Assembly: GCF_026151205.1 (NCBI RefSeq)
Contig: NC_087079.1
Span: 2,010,028-2,074,027 of the forward strand
Length of the DNA: 64,000 nucleotides
Origin: Bolinopsis microptera
Lineage: Eukaryota; Ctenophora; Tentaculata; Lobata; Bolinopsidae
Reading direction: 5' to 3'
Position 1 is the first letter of the stretch; each line of letters opens with the position of its first letter. Under the pieces are notes generated by a model that saw nothing but the letters and a program-made list of their open reading frames with translations, was not told the DNA's origin and did no database searches. Below, piece after piece: positions 43,053 to 56,444 of the stretch. The translations under genes and the position numbers were made by a program.

Positions 43053-46000
43053 TGGAGATGAGATAATCTTTAATTTTTATTTCAAACATAGTAACACATC
43101 ATGAAATTTGTTAAATAAGCTTTTAGTTAAAGTTACATACATTTTGCACATGTAATTGTATATTATATGTTTGGAGTGTTGTTGACGATACTGATAAAGT
43201 GATAAGGGCTGTTTTTGTAGAGGACTTTGTGTTGTTTTACTTTCGCGCAGTTATCTGAACCGACTAGCGGATAGTTGGATAATCCCCCTGAATATTTTGT
43301 GCTGACTACTGCCTAATATTGGAACTACAGTGTTTGGGTTAGAAATTAGAAATCGCTGCCAGCCGCTTAAGGCATAATGTATAATGTTCAAATTCAAGCT
43401 GATATAAGGCTTAAATGTTAATTTGCGTTGAATCGCTATAACTGTGCTAACTATCATAAAACAATAGTTCTTACTTCCTTGTTATAACGTGGCCTCGTTA
43501 TAACGCGGTTTTTCCGGGCAAAATTGTTTTCTCCCTCATTTACCGTATATACAAAATAAAAAAGGCTAAATAAACTTCGAATGGTACTCTGTGGCGTGGA
43601 TTTCTACGCGACAAAGCTCTTGCACTTCAAAAGAGTATGAAGCGAATGCAATGTGTGCACTGTGCATCAAACACCGACTTACGTGTCAGTCTGCAAAACT
43701 GCTCTTTAATGCAGTTGTAAGCGGTATGTGATGACTCGCTCAAAGATCAGATCTCGATAGTCGATACACTAATATAACACGGACCTCACTATAGCGAGTT
43801 ATAGCGAGTTACCAATGTACGTTTTTTAATGTACGGAAGTTTTAGTGCCACTGTAGAGTGATACGAGTACAAATTTAAAATAATAGTCTTTATACGTTCC
43901 GAGAGTACAGATCTCTCAATAAATTATGTTACCAAATAACATCAAGGAAGGTGGAACGATGAAATGTCACGCAGAAAATTCTGGGAAAGTTAATCTTCAG
44001 GGCATCTTGAGTGTGATTTTAATTAATTTAAATAGTTTATCATAACACAGTTTTAATGATTTTATCTTACGTCATTAATAAGCTAAGTAAGTTATGTTAT
44101 TGCTGGAAGTTCTGTTATTGTTTGTTCCTCCAATGAAATATATTTATTTGCATTAATAGGTTAGCCCGATGTTATTGCCATTGTTAACATCTGTCAGCCG
44201 TCCGTCCGTCCTTCCTGCTCTTAACATGGGCAATGATGATGAAACTAATCAAATCCTAGAAGTCACAGTGGTCAACTTGCACCTCCTCCCTATCATATTT
44301 GTCTTGCACGTTTATATACCTGAAAGTGAAATTGAAAGTGAAACCCTTCCCCGGTTGTAGTGTCCCGTGAGCTACCTGAAAGTGAAAGTGAAACCCTTCC
44401 CCGGTTCTAGTGTCCCGTGAGTGTTTCTGTTAGACAACTCAATTTTTGGCGATTGATCCTCTAAAAATTTAGTTTAAACTTTAAAAGTTACAAAGACAAT
44501 GTATCCAAATTCTTAAATCTCATTACATATGCTGATATAAGTGATGTGGTTTGAAAACCAATAAAAAGTTCAATGAAAATCTAAAATATTTAAAATTTTG
44601 GGACCCTTTTAGTATTTGTTTCTCAACTATAATTCTATGGTTATTTTAAACAATTTATTTAGCCAACCTTAATTTTATTGAAGTATGTTTAGAAGCTAGT
44701 GAGATTGTAACTAATCGGCCATGTGACCTGCCATGTGACCTGATGAAGTGCTGAAAACATTTAACGCCCTAACGATGACGCAAATGTTTATACTAAATCT
44801 GTATAAAAACTTAAAAAGGGTCTTAAAGTTTAACAATAACTGTTCGCCAAAAATGTGTATGGTTTCAATACTAAAAGTCAGTAATATTCATCAACTTTAA
44901 AATTTGACCCGATAAAAATGTCGAGACTTGTCAAAAAAATCATACCAGCTATACGATTTTACTCGTGAGTTCATTCAAGTTAATTATTGAATTTTTCCCT
45001 AAATTTGTTTTCCTCGCAGATTTTTTCTCAAATTTGTAATTACCGATTTGAGTGAAGTCATGTCATGTTTCTAATTATATCTGCCACGCACTTTCAGTGC
45101 CGTTCAGTTGCATTGAGCCTGTTACATTAACACACAAGAAGCACTAAAAAGTGGCTCACTTCACGCGCCTGAAGTTAAATTATTATCTATCACTGCAGCA
45201 CACTGTCACATACAATTTAGGCCACAGCTATATTATCATAAAAGCGGATACTGGTACGTAGCGCTGTTGTGCTACATTTCAGATGGAACTACCGCAAGTT
45301 TGAGTTTGTTTCTTGAGGGGTTCATTCCAATTTGCGCTCTATTTCATTAGTTTAACTTCATTGTATTCACTTTATTAAAACATTTTCGTAAACTTTAAAA
45401 GTTGTATTTGTTTCATCTTGTATGTTAATGTTATCACAACAAATTTAAAATATGACATAGTTCAATAAAATATACGACTCATGTCAATAAAATATTTGAC
45501 ATGGTTCAATAAATAAATCGAAGATAACATCATTAAAACATTGATAATTGATAATTGATAATTGATATGGTCTACCTCCAACAATTAGTAACAAGTGCAT
45601 ATATTCGACAGTTTTAACAACTTATTAATGTGGATGTTGATGTGATAATTTTTCCGGTTATCGTTGTACATACTCCTTCTCTAAAATCAAAGACCTTCAA
45701 TATTGTGCACTGTTTTTTTTACAGGCGCTATATTTTTTGACATTAGACCTACCCGAGTTAGGTGAAATAATGTATTAACACTAATTTTACTCGCTGCTCA
45801 AATGTATCCCAATTCGTTCCCGGGCTAGGCAATATACCCATTTGGCATGGCATGGCTACAGCATGCCCACAACTCTCCCCAAGAACCAATTGCCAGTGTA
45901 CTGAATACCTGAGCCACAGAGTTATGAGCTCCACTTCCTGGACTGTAACTCATCAGTTACACTAGAATACTAGAATAGCTATCTCACACCTCATCCCCAC

Positions 46001-48567
46001 AAAACAATAGCATATAACCCTGACAAAGCTACCTGCAGCGTCTTCCTTATAGCAGCTTTCACTTCATATTCGGCACTTAATATTCGGCACTTAATATTCG
46101 GTACTTATTCGGCACATATTCGGTATTTTCACTTCATGTTCGGCACTTATTCGGCACTTATTAGGTATTTTCACTTCATGTTCGTTACTCCGTTCTGAAG
46201 CTACCTACTATCCAGTCTGAAGCTCCTTACAATCTATCAGCAGCTGTAATGTCGGTATAAGTATAACCCTCAGCAAGCCTCGGCAAGTATTTTCGTGATA
46301 ATGTGGTTGTTGACGCACGCTCCAAACCACCGTCAACCCGGCGTTGTTGAGGTGGCAGAACTTCATTTGATTAGGCTTTTTTGTCGCTGAATTGTGTGAG
46401 AGTGTCACCAATAATGTAATAAGTTGGGGCAACAGGTGATTTTAAACACAGGCTCCAACTAGTCCTGACGTAGTGTTGACCTGCTTGAATTTTAAGCAGC
46501 TTTTCTAATGACCCTACAAATCGTTACCCTTGCCAGCTCTCCAATCCTTAGGCTCTGCAAAGCCCCAAACAATGTAATCTCAAGATCCTTTAAACTTAGC
46601 TCCACACTATAACACCATACTACTCCTCACACTTACACCTACTCAGTACTCACCTACAAACCAGCCTCTGTTTACTGCGCATTTTTAACACGTTCAGTTT
46701 GCGGATGTGTGAATCCTGATCTCCACATCATATATACTTATATACCTTGCACGTTTATACCTGAAAGTGAAAGTGAAACTCCTCTTATCCGAGTTGCTCA
46801 GTCACACTATTCTACTCCTCACACTTACACCTACAAACTCTCAGCCTCTGTTTACCATGTATTTTCAACACGTTCAGTTCGATCTGCCCACTCATTGCAT
46901 ACTTTACCGGTAGAGTCTAAATTGAATAGTTTGAGATTTCCATTACATTTTATATTTATGCATGTGCCCCACGGGGATGAATTTCTTATTACCAATGTTG
47001 ATATTATATATATCTTTTGAGTAAACATTGGCTGGTACCACGGGCCAGTCCCCAACAAAACTTGCTATTGATTACCACGTCACCAGGTTAGTTACCAGGT
47101 TACCATGTTGGTTACCAGATTACCAGGCTGGTTACCAGGTTACCAGGTTGTTTACTCTGTTTACTGAGCATTTTCAACACGTTGAGCTTGTGGATGTGTG
47201 AATCCTAAGATCTGCCCAATTGTTATTGATTACCCGTCTGTTGAACTGTGAAACAGTGAAAATCTGCGGAAGGACAGTTAGCAGCCATGCTTATATACGC
47301 ATTCCTCAACTCCATTTGCTGGGTAGTATTTTAACTGTGACCCAGACCTCGTCAGGAGGTGTTTTACTATTTCCCTTCTTTAAGGATGCTCCTGTTAAGA
47401 TCCGAGGGATTTAGGGGTTTGGTGTAATTGTTAGGGAGCCATGTTTGGGAGGAAATGCTTCGGAACACTGTCATCTTGTCTTTATCGTGTTGATTGCACT
47501 TTTGTCGGACTTTGATTAAAACTTGTATAATTTTCCGCATAATTTGAATTAGTTATGTTCAGACTTAAAAGGTTTGCGTAGCTTAGTTGAGTCTCTTTAA
47601 TAGCTAAATTATTGTACGCTTTCAAAGTCAGTTGAGCAACACTTGTTGATATGACGTTTAATTTGGTCACGTTGAAAGTTTGCCGTTTTCCTTAGCTTGA
47701 AAAACGTTACAAAAGAGTTCAGGCATTAAACAATTATCAGTTAATCAACTCCTCAACTTTTTATAACAACTCCGAGCCTTTTACAGACTTTAGAAACAAC
47801 CATCATTGAAACACGTTACTTGCCTTTTGATTTATTTTGAGTTTTAAAGTATTTTGACCATGACTAAACTTTTTAACTGCGTAACTCCCGGATCTCAATT
47901 AAGTTTTCACTCTTCACTCAAGAGTTGGTTAGAATATGTTGCCCTGTCTAAACAGTACACTTTAACGCTATTAACCCTCGGCTGATTCTTGTCTAAAACG
48001 CCCGTACTACAAGTTTCAGTATGCTGTTACCTTGTTACGTTAAATCGGCACTCTCGAGTTTCATTTTTATCTTTATTTTCATTTTTATTTTAAGAGTTTG
48101 GCATCGAGCTTCTTTTCTCAGGATCAGCTGGCAATCGTTCAGTCTGTATCATGACTCAATAAGCTTCAACTGTCGACTCGATTCAACTGTCGGAAAACGT
48201 TGTTGAAAGTAATTTCGTGAGGCCTCTTGACATCATGATCTTTTGGCAGAGCAGAATTCGTGTTATCCAGTCTCATACATCTCCCACGTGCAGACGACAT
48301 GAGCACAAATTTCCATAAATTACAGATTATCATAATTGCTCCACATGGCACTGATAGCTTAGTAATGGGCACTTAGCGTTAGCCATTACCGACCTCCGAG
48401 TCACAGACCATAACCTGACTTCACAGTTCACTTGTGTTCTCTTAAACTTGTCTACCTTAACGTCTAAGTGTAAGGTCGACTTCAGTCACGGGGCGTTTAT
48501 AAACCCTGTATTTAATGTCCATAGTAGAACTCTACCACTGCAGACTACCTGATCGATTAATAGGTTC
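43053..48567. other. Gene-poor intergenic region with degraded repeats
   Basis: No supported gene in 5.5 kb. Visible structure: CTGAAAGTGAAAGTGAAACCC duplications at 44315-44420, recurring near 46760; (TTGATAA)n at 45541-45565; a degenerate ATTCGGCACTTA repeat at 46065-46190; a family of ~150-bp repeats marked by TTTTCAACACGTTCAGTT at about 46685, 46865 and 47170; and GGTTACCAGGTTACCA repeats at 47085-47155. Open frames here are short and lack splice support. Confidence 0.5.
43490..43865. mobile_element. Possible decayed pogo/Tigger-like element
   Basis: The segment starts with CGTTATAACGCGG-type words and ends with CACTATAGCGAGTTATAGCG, then a region whose complement begins TACAGTGGCACTAAAACTTC. 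Such GTTATAACG/CAGTAAAAC words are common near the ends of Tigger-like elements. Matching terminal repeats could not be paired, so the call is weak. Confidence 0.25.
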
Positions 48568-51500
48568 AACACTGTGCCACTCTCCACAGAGAACACTGTG
48601 CTACTCTCCACAGAGAACACTGTGCTACTCTCCACAGAGAACACTGTGCTACTCTCCACAGAGAACACTGTGCCACTCTCCACAGAGAACACTGTGCCAC
48701 TCTCCACAGAGAACACTGTGCTACTCTCCACAGAGAACACTGTGCTACTCTCCACAGAGAACACTGTGCTACTCTCCACAGAGAACACTGTGCCACTCTC
48801 CACAGAGAACACTGTGCTACTCTCCACAGAGAACACTGTGCCACTCTCCACAGAGAACACTGTGCCACTCTCCACAGAGAACACTGTGCTACTCTCCACA
48901 GAGAACACTGTGCTACTCTCCACAGAGAACACTGTGCTACTCTCCACAGAGAACACTGTGCTACTCTCCACAGAGAACACTGTGCTACTCTCCACAGAGA
49001 ACACTGTGCCACTCTCCACAGAGAACACTGTGCCACTCTCCACAGAGAACACTGTGCTACTCTCCACAGAGAACACTGTGCTACTCTCCACAGAGAACAC
49101 TGTGCTACTCTCCACAGAGAACACTGTGCTACTCTCCACAGAGAACACTGTGCCACTCTCCACAGAGAACACTGTGCTACTCTCCACAGAGAACACTGTG
49201 CTACTCTCCACAGAGAACACTGTGCCACTCTCCACAGAGAACACTGTGCCACTCTCCACAGAGAACACTGTGCTACTCTCCACAGAGAACACTGTGCTAC
49301 TCTCCACAGAGAACACTGTGCTACTCTCCACAGAGAACACTGTGCTACTCTCCACAGAGAACACTGTGCTACTCTCCACAGAGAACACTGTGCCACTCTC
49401 CACAGAGAACACTGTGCCACTCTCCACAGAGAACACTGTGCCACTCTCCACAGAGAACACTGTGCCACTCTCCACAGAGAACACTGTGCTACTCTCCACA
49501 GAGAACACTGTGCTACTCTCCACAGAGAACACTGTGCTACTCTCCACAGAGAACACTGTGCCACTCTCCACAGAGAACACTGTGCTACTCTCCACAGAGA
49601 ACACTGTGCTACTCTCCACAGAGAACACTGTGCTACTCTCCACAGAGAACACTGTGCTACTCTCCACAGAGAACACTGTGCCACTCTCCACAGAGAACAC
49701 TGTGCTACTCTCCACAGAGAACACTGTGCTACTCTCCACAGAGAACACTGTGCTACTCTCCACAGAGAACACTGTGCTACTCTCCACAGAGAACACTGTG
49801 CTACTCTCCACAGAGAACACTGTGCCACTCTCCACAGAGAACACTGTGCCACTCTCCACAGAGAACACTGTGCCACTCTCCACAGAGAACACTGTGCTAC
49901 TCTCCACAGAGAACACTGTGCCACTCTCCACAGAGAACACTGTGCTACTCTCCACAGAGAACACTGTGCCACTCTCCACAGAGAACACTGTGCCACTCTC
50001 CACAGAGAACACTGTGCTACTCTCCACAGAGAACACTGTGCCACTCTCCACAGAGAACACTGTGCTACTCTCCACAGAGAACACTGTGCCACTCTCCACA
50101 GAGAACACTGTGCTACTCTCCACAGAGAACACTGTGCTACTCTCCACAGAGAACACTGTGCTACTCTCCACAGAGAACACTGTGCCACTCTCCACAGAGA
50201 ACACTGTGCTACTCTCCACAGAGAACACTGTGCTACTCTCCACAGAGAACACTGTGCCACTCTCCACAGAGAACACTGTGCTACTCTCCACAGAGAACAC
50301 TGTGCTACTCTCCACAGAGAACACTGTGCCACTCTCCACAGAGAACACTGTGCCACTCTCCACAGAGAACACTGTGCTACTCTCCACAGAGAACACTGTG
50401 CTACTCTCCACAGAGAACACTGTGCTACTCTCCACAGAGAACACTGTGCCACTCTCCACAGAGAACACTGTGCTACTCTCCACAGAGAACACTGTGCTAC
50501 TCTCCACAGAGAACACTGTGCCACTCTCCACAGAGAACACTGTGCCACTCTCCACAGAGAACACTGTGCCACTCTCCACAGAGAACACTGTGCTACTCTC
50601 CACAGAGAACACTGTGCCACTCTCCACAGAGAACACTGTGCTACTCTCCACAGAGAACACTGTGCCACTCTCCACAGAGAACACTGTGCTACTCTCCACA
50701 GAGAACACTGTGCTACTCTCCACAGAGAACACTGTGCCACTCTCCACAGAGAACACTGTGCTACTCTCCACAGAGAACACTGTGCTACTCTCCACAGAGA
50801 ACACTGTGCTACTCTCCACAGAGAACACTGTGCCACTCTCCACAGAGAACACTGTGCTACTCTCCACAGAGAACACTGTGCTACTCTCCACAGAGAACAC
50901 TGTGCTACTCTCCACAGAGAACACTGTGCTACTCTCCACAGAGAACACTGTGCTACTCTCCACAGAGAACACTGTGCTACTCTCCACAGAGAACACTGTG
51001 CCACTCTCCACAGAGAACACTGTGCCACTCTCCACAGAGAACACTGTGCTACTCTCCACAGAGAACACTGTGCTACTCTCCACAGAGAACACTGTGCTAC
51101 TCTCCACAGAGAACACTGTGCTACTCTCCACAGAGAACACTGTGCTACTCTCCACAGAGAACACTGTGCTACTCTCCACAGAGAACACTGTGCCACTCTC
51201 CACAGAGAACACTGTGCTACTCTCCACAGAGAACACTCTGCTACTCTCCACAGAGAACACTGTGCTACTCTCCACAGAGAACACTGTGCCACTCTCCACA
51301 GAGAACACTGTGCCACTCTCCACAGAGAACACTGTGCCACTCTCCACAGAGAACACTGTGCTACTCTCCACAGAGAACACTGTGCCACTCTCCACAGAGA
51401 ACACTGTGCTACTCTCCACAGAGAACACTGTGCCACTCTCCACAGAGAACACTGTGCTACTCTCCACAGAGAACACTCTGCTACTCTCCACAGAGAACAC

Positions 51501-52592
51501 TGTGCCACTCTCCACAGAGAACACTGTGCCACTCTCCACAGAGAACACTGTGCTACTCTCCACAGAGAACACTGTGCCACTCTCCACAGAGAACACTGTG
51601 CTACTCTCCACAGAGAACACTGTGCTACTCTCCACAGAGAACACTGTGCCACTCTCCACAGAGAACACTGTGCTACTCTCCACAGAGAACACTCTGCTAC
51701 TCTCCACAGAGAACACTGTGCCACTCTCCACAGAGAACACTGTGCCACTCTCCACAGAGAACACTGTGCTACTCTCCACAGAGAACACTGTGCTACTCTC
51801 CACAGAGAACACTGTGCCACTCTCCACAGAGAACACTGTGCTACTCTCCACAGAGAACACTGTGCTACTCTCCACAGAGAACACTGTGCCACTCTCCACA
51901 GAGAACACTGTGCCACTCTCCACAGAGAACACTGTGCTACTCTCCACAGAGAACACTGTGCTACTCTCCACAGAGAACACTGTGCCACTCTCCACAGAGA
52001 ACACTGTGCCACTCTCCACAGAGAACACTGTGCTACTCTCCACAGAGAACACTGTGCTACTCTCCACAGAGAACACTGTGCTACTCTCCACAGAGAACAC
52101 TGTGCTACTCTCCACAGAGAACACTGTGCTACTCTCCACAGAGAACACTGTGCTACTCTCCACAGAGAACACTGTGCCACTCTCCACAGAGAACACTGTG
52201 CTACTCTCCACAGAGAACACTGTGCTACTCTCCACAGAGAACACTGTGCCACTCTCCACAGAGAACACTGTGCTACTCTCCACAGAGAACACTGTGCTAC
52301 TCTCCACAGAGAACACTGTGCCACTCTCCACAGAGAACACTGTGCCACTCTCCACAGAGAACACTGTGCTACTCTCCACAGAGAACACTGTGCCACTCTC
52401 CACAGAGAACACTGTGCCACTCTCCACAGAGAACACTGTGCCACTCTCCACAGAGAACACTGTGCCACTCTCCACAGAGAACACTGTGCTACTCTCCACA
52501 GAGAACACTGTGCCACTCTCCACAGAGAACACTGTGCCACTCTCCACAGAGAACACTGTGCCACTCTCCACAGAGAACACTGTGCTACCCTC
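48568..52592. repeat. 24-bp satellite array, ~168 units, 4.0 kb
   Basis: Unit contains CTACTCTCCACAG followed by AGAACACTGTG. Almost all variation is one C/T site (CTAC or CCAC) plus three copies of a rare variant (ACTCTG for ACTGTG) at about 51238, 51478 and 51694. Each unit holds an inverted pair CACAG/CTGTG. Since 24 is a multiple of 3, four frames stay open for over 1,340 codons on both strands. No gene features (start context, non-repeat domains, splice sites) support translation. Homogeneity this high points to recent amplification by unequal exchange. Confidence 0.95.
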
Positions 52593-54010
52593 CGAAGAGA
52601 GCAATTCATTAACTGTAGCCGAGTACTGCAGCCCTACAGTTATCACTAACAGCTCTGTAATTATTAATCAAATAACCACCACGGTACGAGGGTTCTCTCC
52701 CGCTCTATAATATTACAGACTTATAGAAACCGAGGGTACGTGCGTCATGAGTCAATCACAAAGTACAGAAGTCAGTGCTGCTACCACGTCTGTCAATCCC
52801 TCCACTACACTACCTCACTATATGGATGAGCAGGAGTGCAGCTAGCAGTACCCTCCAATAGTGCCATCATGGTACCCTATAAAGCTATAATAATGATAAT
52901 ATATTACAGACTTATAGAAACCTGGTTGTCGTGACGTGCAGCTGGCAGCAGCATTGTGACCACTGTGCTGCACTCTCCCTTCTCCACCAAATCTCACTAG
53001 GCTCCTCCTCCCGGAGTATAATCTCCCAGATTGTATTTGTATGAATGTCATTAAGTTGTGGGAGGCAGCAGCACAGAGCTATTAGCAGTATTACTACCTT
53101 GTACACTCAGTAGGTGAGTACTAGCGTACAAGCGTACCTTCTTCCGCGTACTAGCGTACCTCATTACTTTACTAAATCCATCCTGGTGTTATAGTAATAA
53201 TCAGCTGTAGTCCCTTATCTTGGTAGTAGATAGTAAGTAAGATAGTAAGGGGGTAATGACGATAATCAAGTTATCAGTCGACTAGTTCCTGATAGCCCTG
53301 TCCAGCTATCATTGTATTATCTATTAACGTGTGTGACTGCTATATTTGTGAAGTTTCGGTTCTCATCAGTCATCACTGACTGGGCATTGTGGGCAGCGTC
53401 CATCAGATTAGTAAATATTAGCATTATGTATATATTGCTAACTGAGCTTGCAGTGGAGTAATAGTAATTTAGTCGCTTATATTAGCTGTTTTATTAGTAT
53501 TATATTGCGGCAATTTATTTAGCGGATGACACTTGCCAACATTGCTCGAACGTGAGATGTTGTGCGTTCTCTTCATAAGATTTCAGTGCTACGTCTGGGT
53601 CGGAAGTAAGGCTATTCTTCGCCAGATCACCCTCTAATATAGCCCTGTTCCGCGTCAGGGTTCACAGCTTTCCCAACTTCCTTCGGTAATAAAGTCAAAT
53701 GGTTTCTTGGTCCATGATTTCCTTTACCGATTCTTTAGCATCTTGCCAAACAATAAGTTTAAAAATGAAGATGAGATTATGGTAATGCCAATTTTTAACC
53801 GTCAGCTCCTCGCCCCATCTGTTATCGTAAAGTGGTGAAACTCTTATCGTGAAGGCTTAAGACTGTGATGTATGAAGCGGCTGCCCGCTGCAAATATTAA
53901 TAAGAGCTCGTTGTGAAGCTGCTATTGTTACAAACAGCAATCAGAAAGTGTCAACCCCTTTGTTAGTTCCACTAAGTTTTCATTGTAATTTATTTGTAAT
54001 TCTGTGATTT
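52593..54010. other. Intergenic DNA with small duplications
   Basis: A word ATATTACAGACTTATAGAAACC occurs with changes at about 52708 and 52899 (two-copy repeat), and GCGTACTAGCGTACC repeats near 53125. A second degraded LINE-like fragment is at 53598-53692. No gene is recognised. Confidence 0.45.
53598..53692 (-). mobile_element. Second degraded LINE-like 3' fragment
   Basis: On the minus strand it aligns by eye with the fragment at 588-720: shared GGAAGTTGGGA at the start and GGTGATCTGGCG/GGTTATCTGGCG near the end, with a ~10-bp deletion between. No (TAG)n tail remains. Confidence 0.35.
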
Positions 54011-54113
54011 TAATTTATTATCTTATTTATAAATAAGATAATAAATTAAACCAGGGCCGAGCATGAAATAAGGTAATATAAATATTACCTTATTTCATGC
54101 TCGGCCCTGGTTT
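54011..54113. repeat. Two adjacent perfect palindromes
   Basis: 54011-54048 is a perfect 38-bp palindrome with no spacer (half-site TAATTTATTATCTTATTTA). 54048-54113 is a second one with 32-bp arms and a 2-nt spacer (arm starts AAACCAGGGCCGAGCATGAA). They share a boundary base. Such spacerless inversions can extrude as cruciforms or arise by template switching. Confidence 0.95.
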
Positions 54114-56444
54114 GGTGGCAATTGCAATTACCTAATCGCTGCTCAGGCAACATATTTCTTAATTACTACAGCAGTTCAACGTTAGAATTGAGTAAAAAAC
54201 TAAACATGCTTGTTCCCGTCATGCTATCTCGACCCCCCGTAAGAAATATTCTTTAATAAATCCTCGTACGTTATACTTCAGCTCGCTCTCCCTTACTTCT
54301 TCCCTTACTTCTTCCCTTGCATGTACAGATAGGTGCTCCACTAAACTCATGTTTAGGTATTGCAAATGTCTTTGTTCTGCTGCGTTGGGACAGTGTAATT
54401 ATGAGACTGGATCTGCTCCTACTATTGTTCATCTCTTTACATGCCAGCCGCTCTCTCTCATCCCACCCGCTCTCTCTCTTTCCTTCTCTCCAGAACCAGC
54501 CCTCACTCTCATCCCACCCGCTCTCTTTATCTCTCTCTCTCTCTCTCCTTCTCTCCAGAACCAGCCCTCACTCTCATCCCAGCCGCTCTCCCTCCCTCTC
54601 TCTCCAGAGGCAAGCTCCCTCCTCCCTTATCCTCCTTTTACCCCTACATCCACTTGTAAGGCCATTCTTTGTAAACATACACAAATTAAATGAGATTTAA
54701 ATGTGTACAGGTGTTCTTATATAACAAAACTGGGAGAATCGGGGTCGCTTTTATTCATCACATACCAGCTCTTTTATTATTACCCGTAATTCTTACGAAA
54801 CTGGCAAGATCGCTCTTCTTTATCGCCTAATTTTAGCAGCTTTGCCAGCCCAGATCTGCGTGATTGTTAACTTACTGATCATAATACAGAGCAATTACTG
54901 GCTTAAACAGCCACTTAAACAGCCAAACTAGGAGATTTGGATGGGCGTTGATTATTTATGGGATAGAAGAGGATCTTTGTGAAAATATAATCACAGTTTT
55001 GTATGATGAGGCCTTGTAAACGTGAATCGTTATTTGTAACTTGCAATATACTCCTGCTTCTAAATCCAACAATTATAGTTTAAAGCACGCCCAGCTTTTG
55101 ATTTACCGTCGTGGACAATGATGAGGGTGTTGTGTCGGTAAATAAAGTGCGTCCCATTTGAAATCTGATCCAGCGTCGACTGGACTTTGAAGTCAGCCGC
55201 AAAACGGGATTTAAATAAAATTCACCAGAAATTGAACAACGAACTAAGTATTCTCTTTGCTATTTTGTAATTAGGATTTTATTTTGTGCAAGTATATAAT
55301 CTCAACTACTACTTAAGCTTAACCACTTACTACTTATCATTTAGTCTGAGAGCAGGCTTTAGTTCACCAGGCATTTTATCTCATAACGACTCCTCCTAGC
55401 TCTACTACTTTTATTTCGTGACTGTGCCACCTCGTTTGCCCTCTCCCCGTCTCTACTTGCATTGCTCTACAGCAGATAAATGATCGGCTGGAAGAGACTT
55501 AAATATCAAAGCTAAATAGCGGTTAGCTATGGGGTCAGTCATAATAATATTCAATATATATTGGCTCTGAGACTTAGAGTGAATTAGCAAGATTTATAAT
55601 TGAGATGGAAGCCGATTTGCTGGTATGAGTTTGGTTGATTACCGTTAGTAAACAAGGTGTGGTCCAGCTTCACGGACCTACTTCTATCAGGATAGCCGAT
55701 TATAACAGACTCGGAATAATACTTTAGGCCCTCTGCTAGTGTCTACTTGGTCTGCAAAGACATTGTAATCATCGATTATTACGAGCCTGGATTTGAGCGA
55801 TCTGTCTGGATTATAAAACCCCAAAGCCTATAATCCGGAATTGGGAGCCATTTTGTTACTTGTAACGATAAAGTGCTCGTTTAAGTTTTAACGGTAAACG
55901 CGCGTTCCGGTTAAAACAATTACGTGTCTTATTTTAAATTTAGGTGTCGTTTCCGGGCCTATGAGGAGAAATATTAAATATACGTATTTCACATCTTAGT
56001 TCCGGGCCGCTTTCGTTGATTAATAACACCACATTTCATACCCCGCACCAGTATACATTTTTATCTAATTATTTATATGACTCAATTAACAGCGTGTTAT
56101 TTCTGTCCACCAACGTCTAATGCACGGTAATTCTCCCTTGCATTACTGTGGTTTTGGAACCGCTGTCAAGCCACTAATAGTTAAGACCTTACACAGCTTT
56201 TAATTAGCCAGGATTTTATTCGTTCTTGATAATTCGTCATTTCATTCGTTAATAGCTCTTAGTTATTCGCGATTCTATTCGTTTATAGCTCTTAACTATT
56301 AACGATTCTATTCGTTTATAGCTCTTAACCATTAACGATTATATTCGTAAATGCAGTAATCTGGAATCTTATCTAACCGTTGTAATTGTAACTTTAGCAA
56401 GAGTCATTAGATCGTTTTTGTAAAAGAAGACGGTTAGTTACTCT
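54114..56444. other. Intergenic DNA
   Basis: Contains a CT-rich imperfect triplication (54441-54610, unit ~68 bp with CTCTCCAGAACCAGCCCTCA) and a three-copy ~33-bp repeat at 56222-56350 (ATTCGTTTATAGCTCTTAAC). Plus-strand frames across the CT tract (Ser/Leu/Pro-rich) are low-complexity artefacts. No gene is recognised. Confidence 0.45.

Noticed and set aside
48486-52710. Open frames of 1347-1386 codons on both strands across the 24-bp array
   Set aside because: They exist because the unit is a multiple of 3 and lacks stops in those frames. The products are 8-residue repeats, the frames overlap on both strands, and no splice, domain or start evidence supports them.
54317-54700. Ser/Leu/Pro-rich frames of 72-127 codons
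   Set aside because: They cover a CT-rich imperfect triplication in two or three frames at once, so they are low-complexity artefacts.
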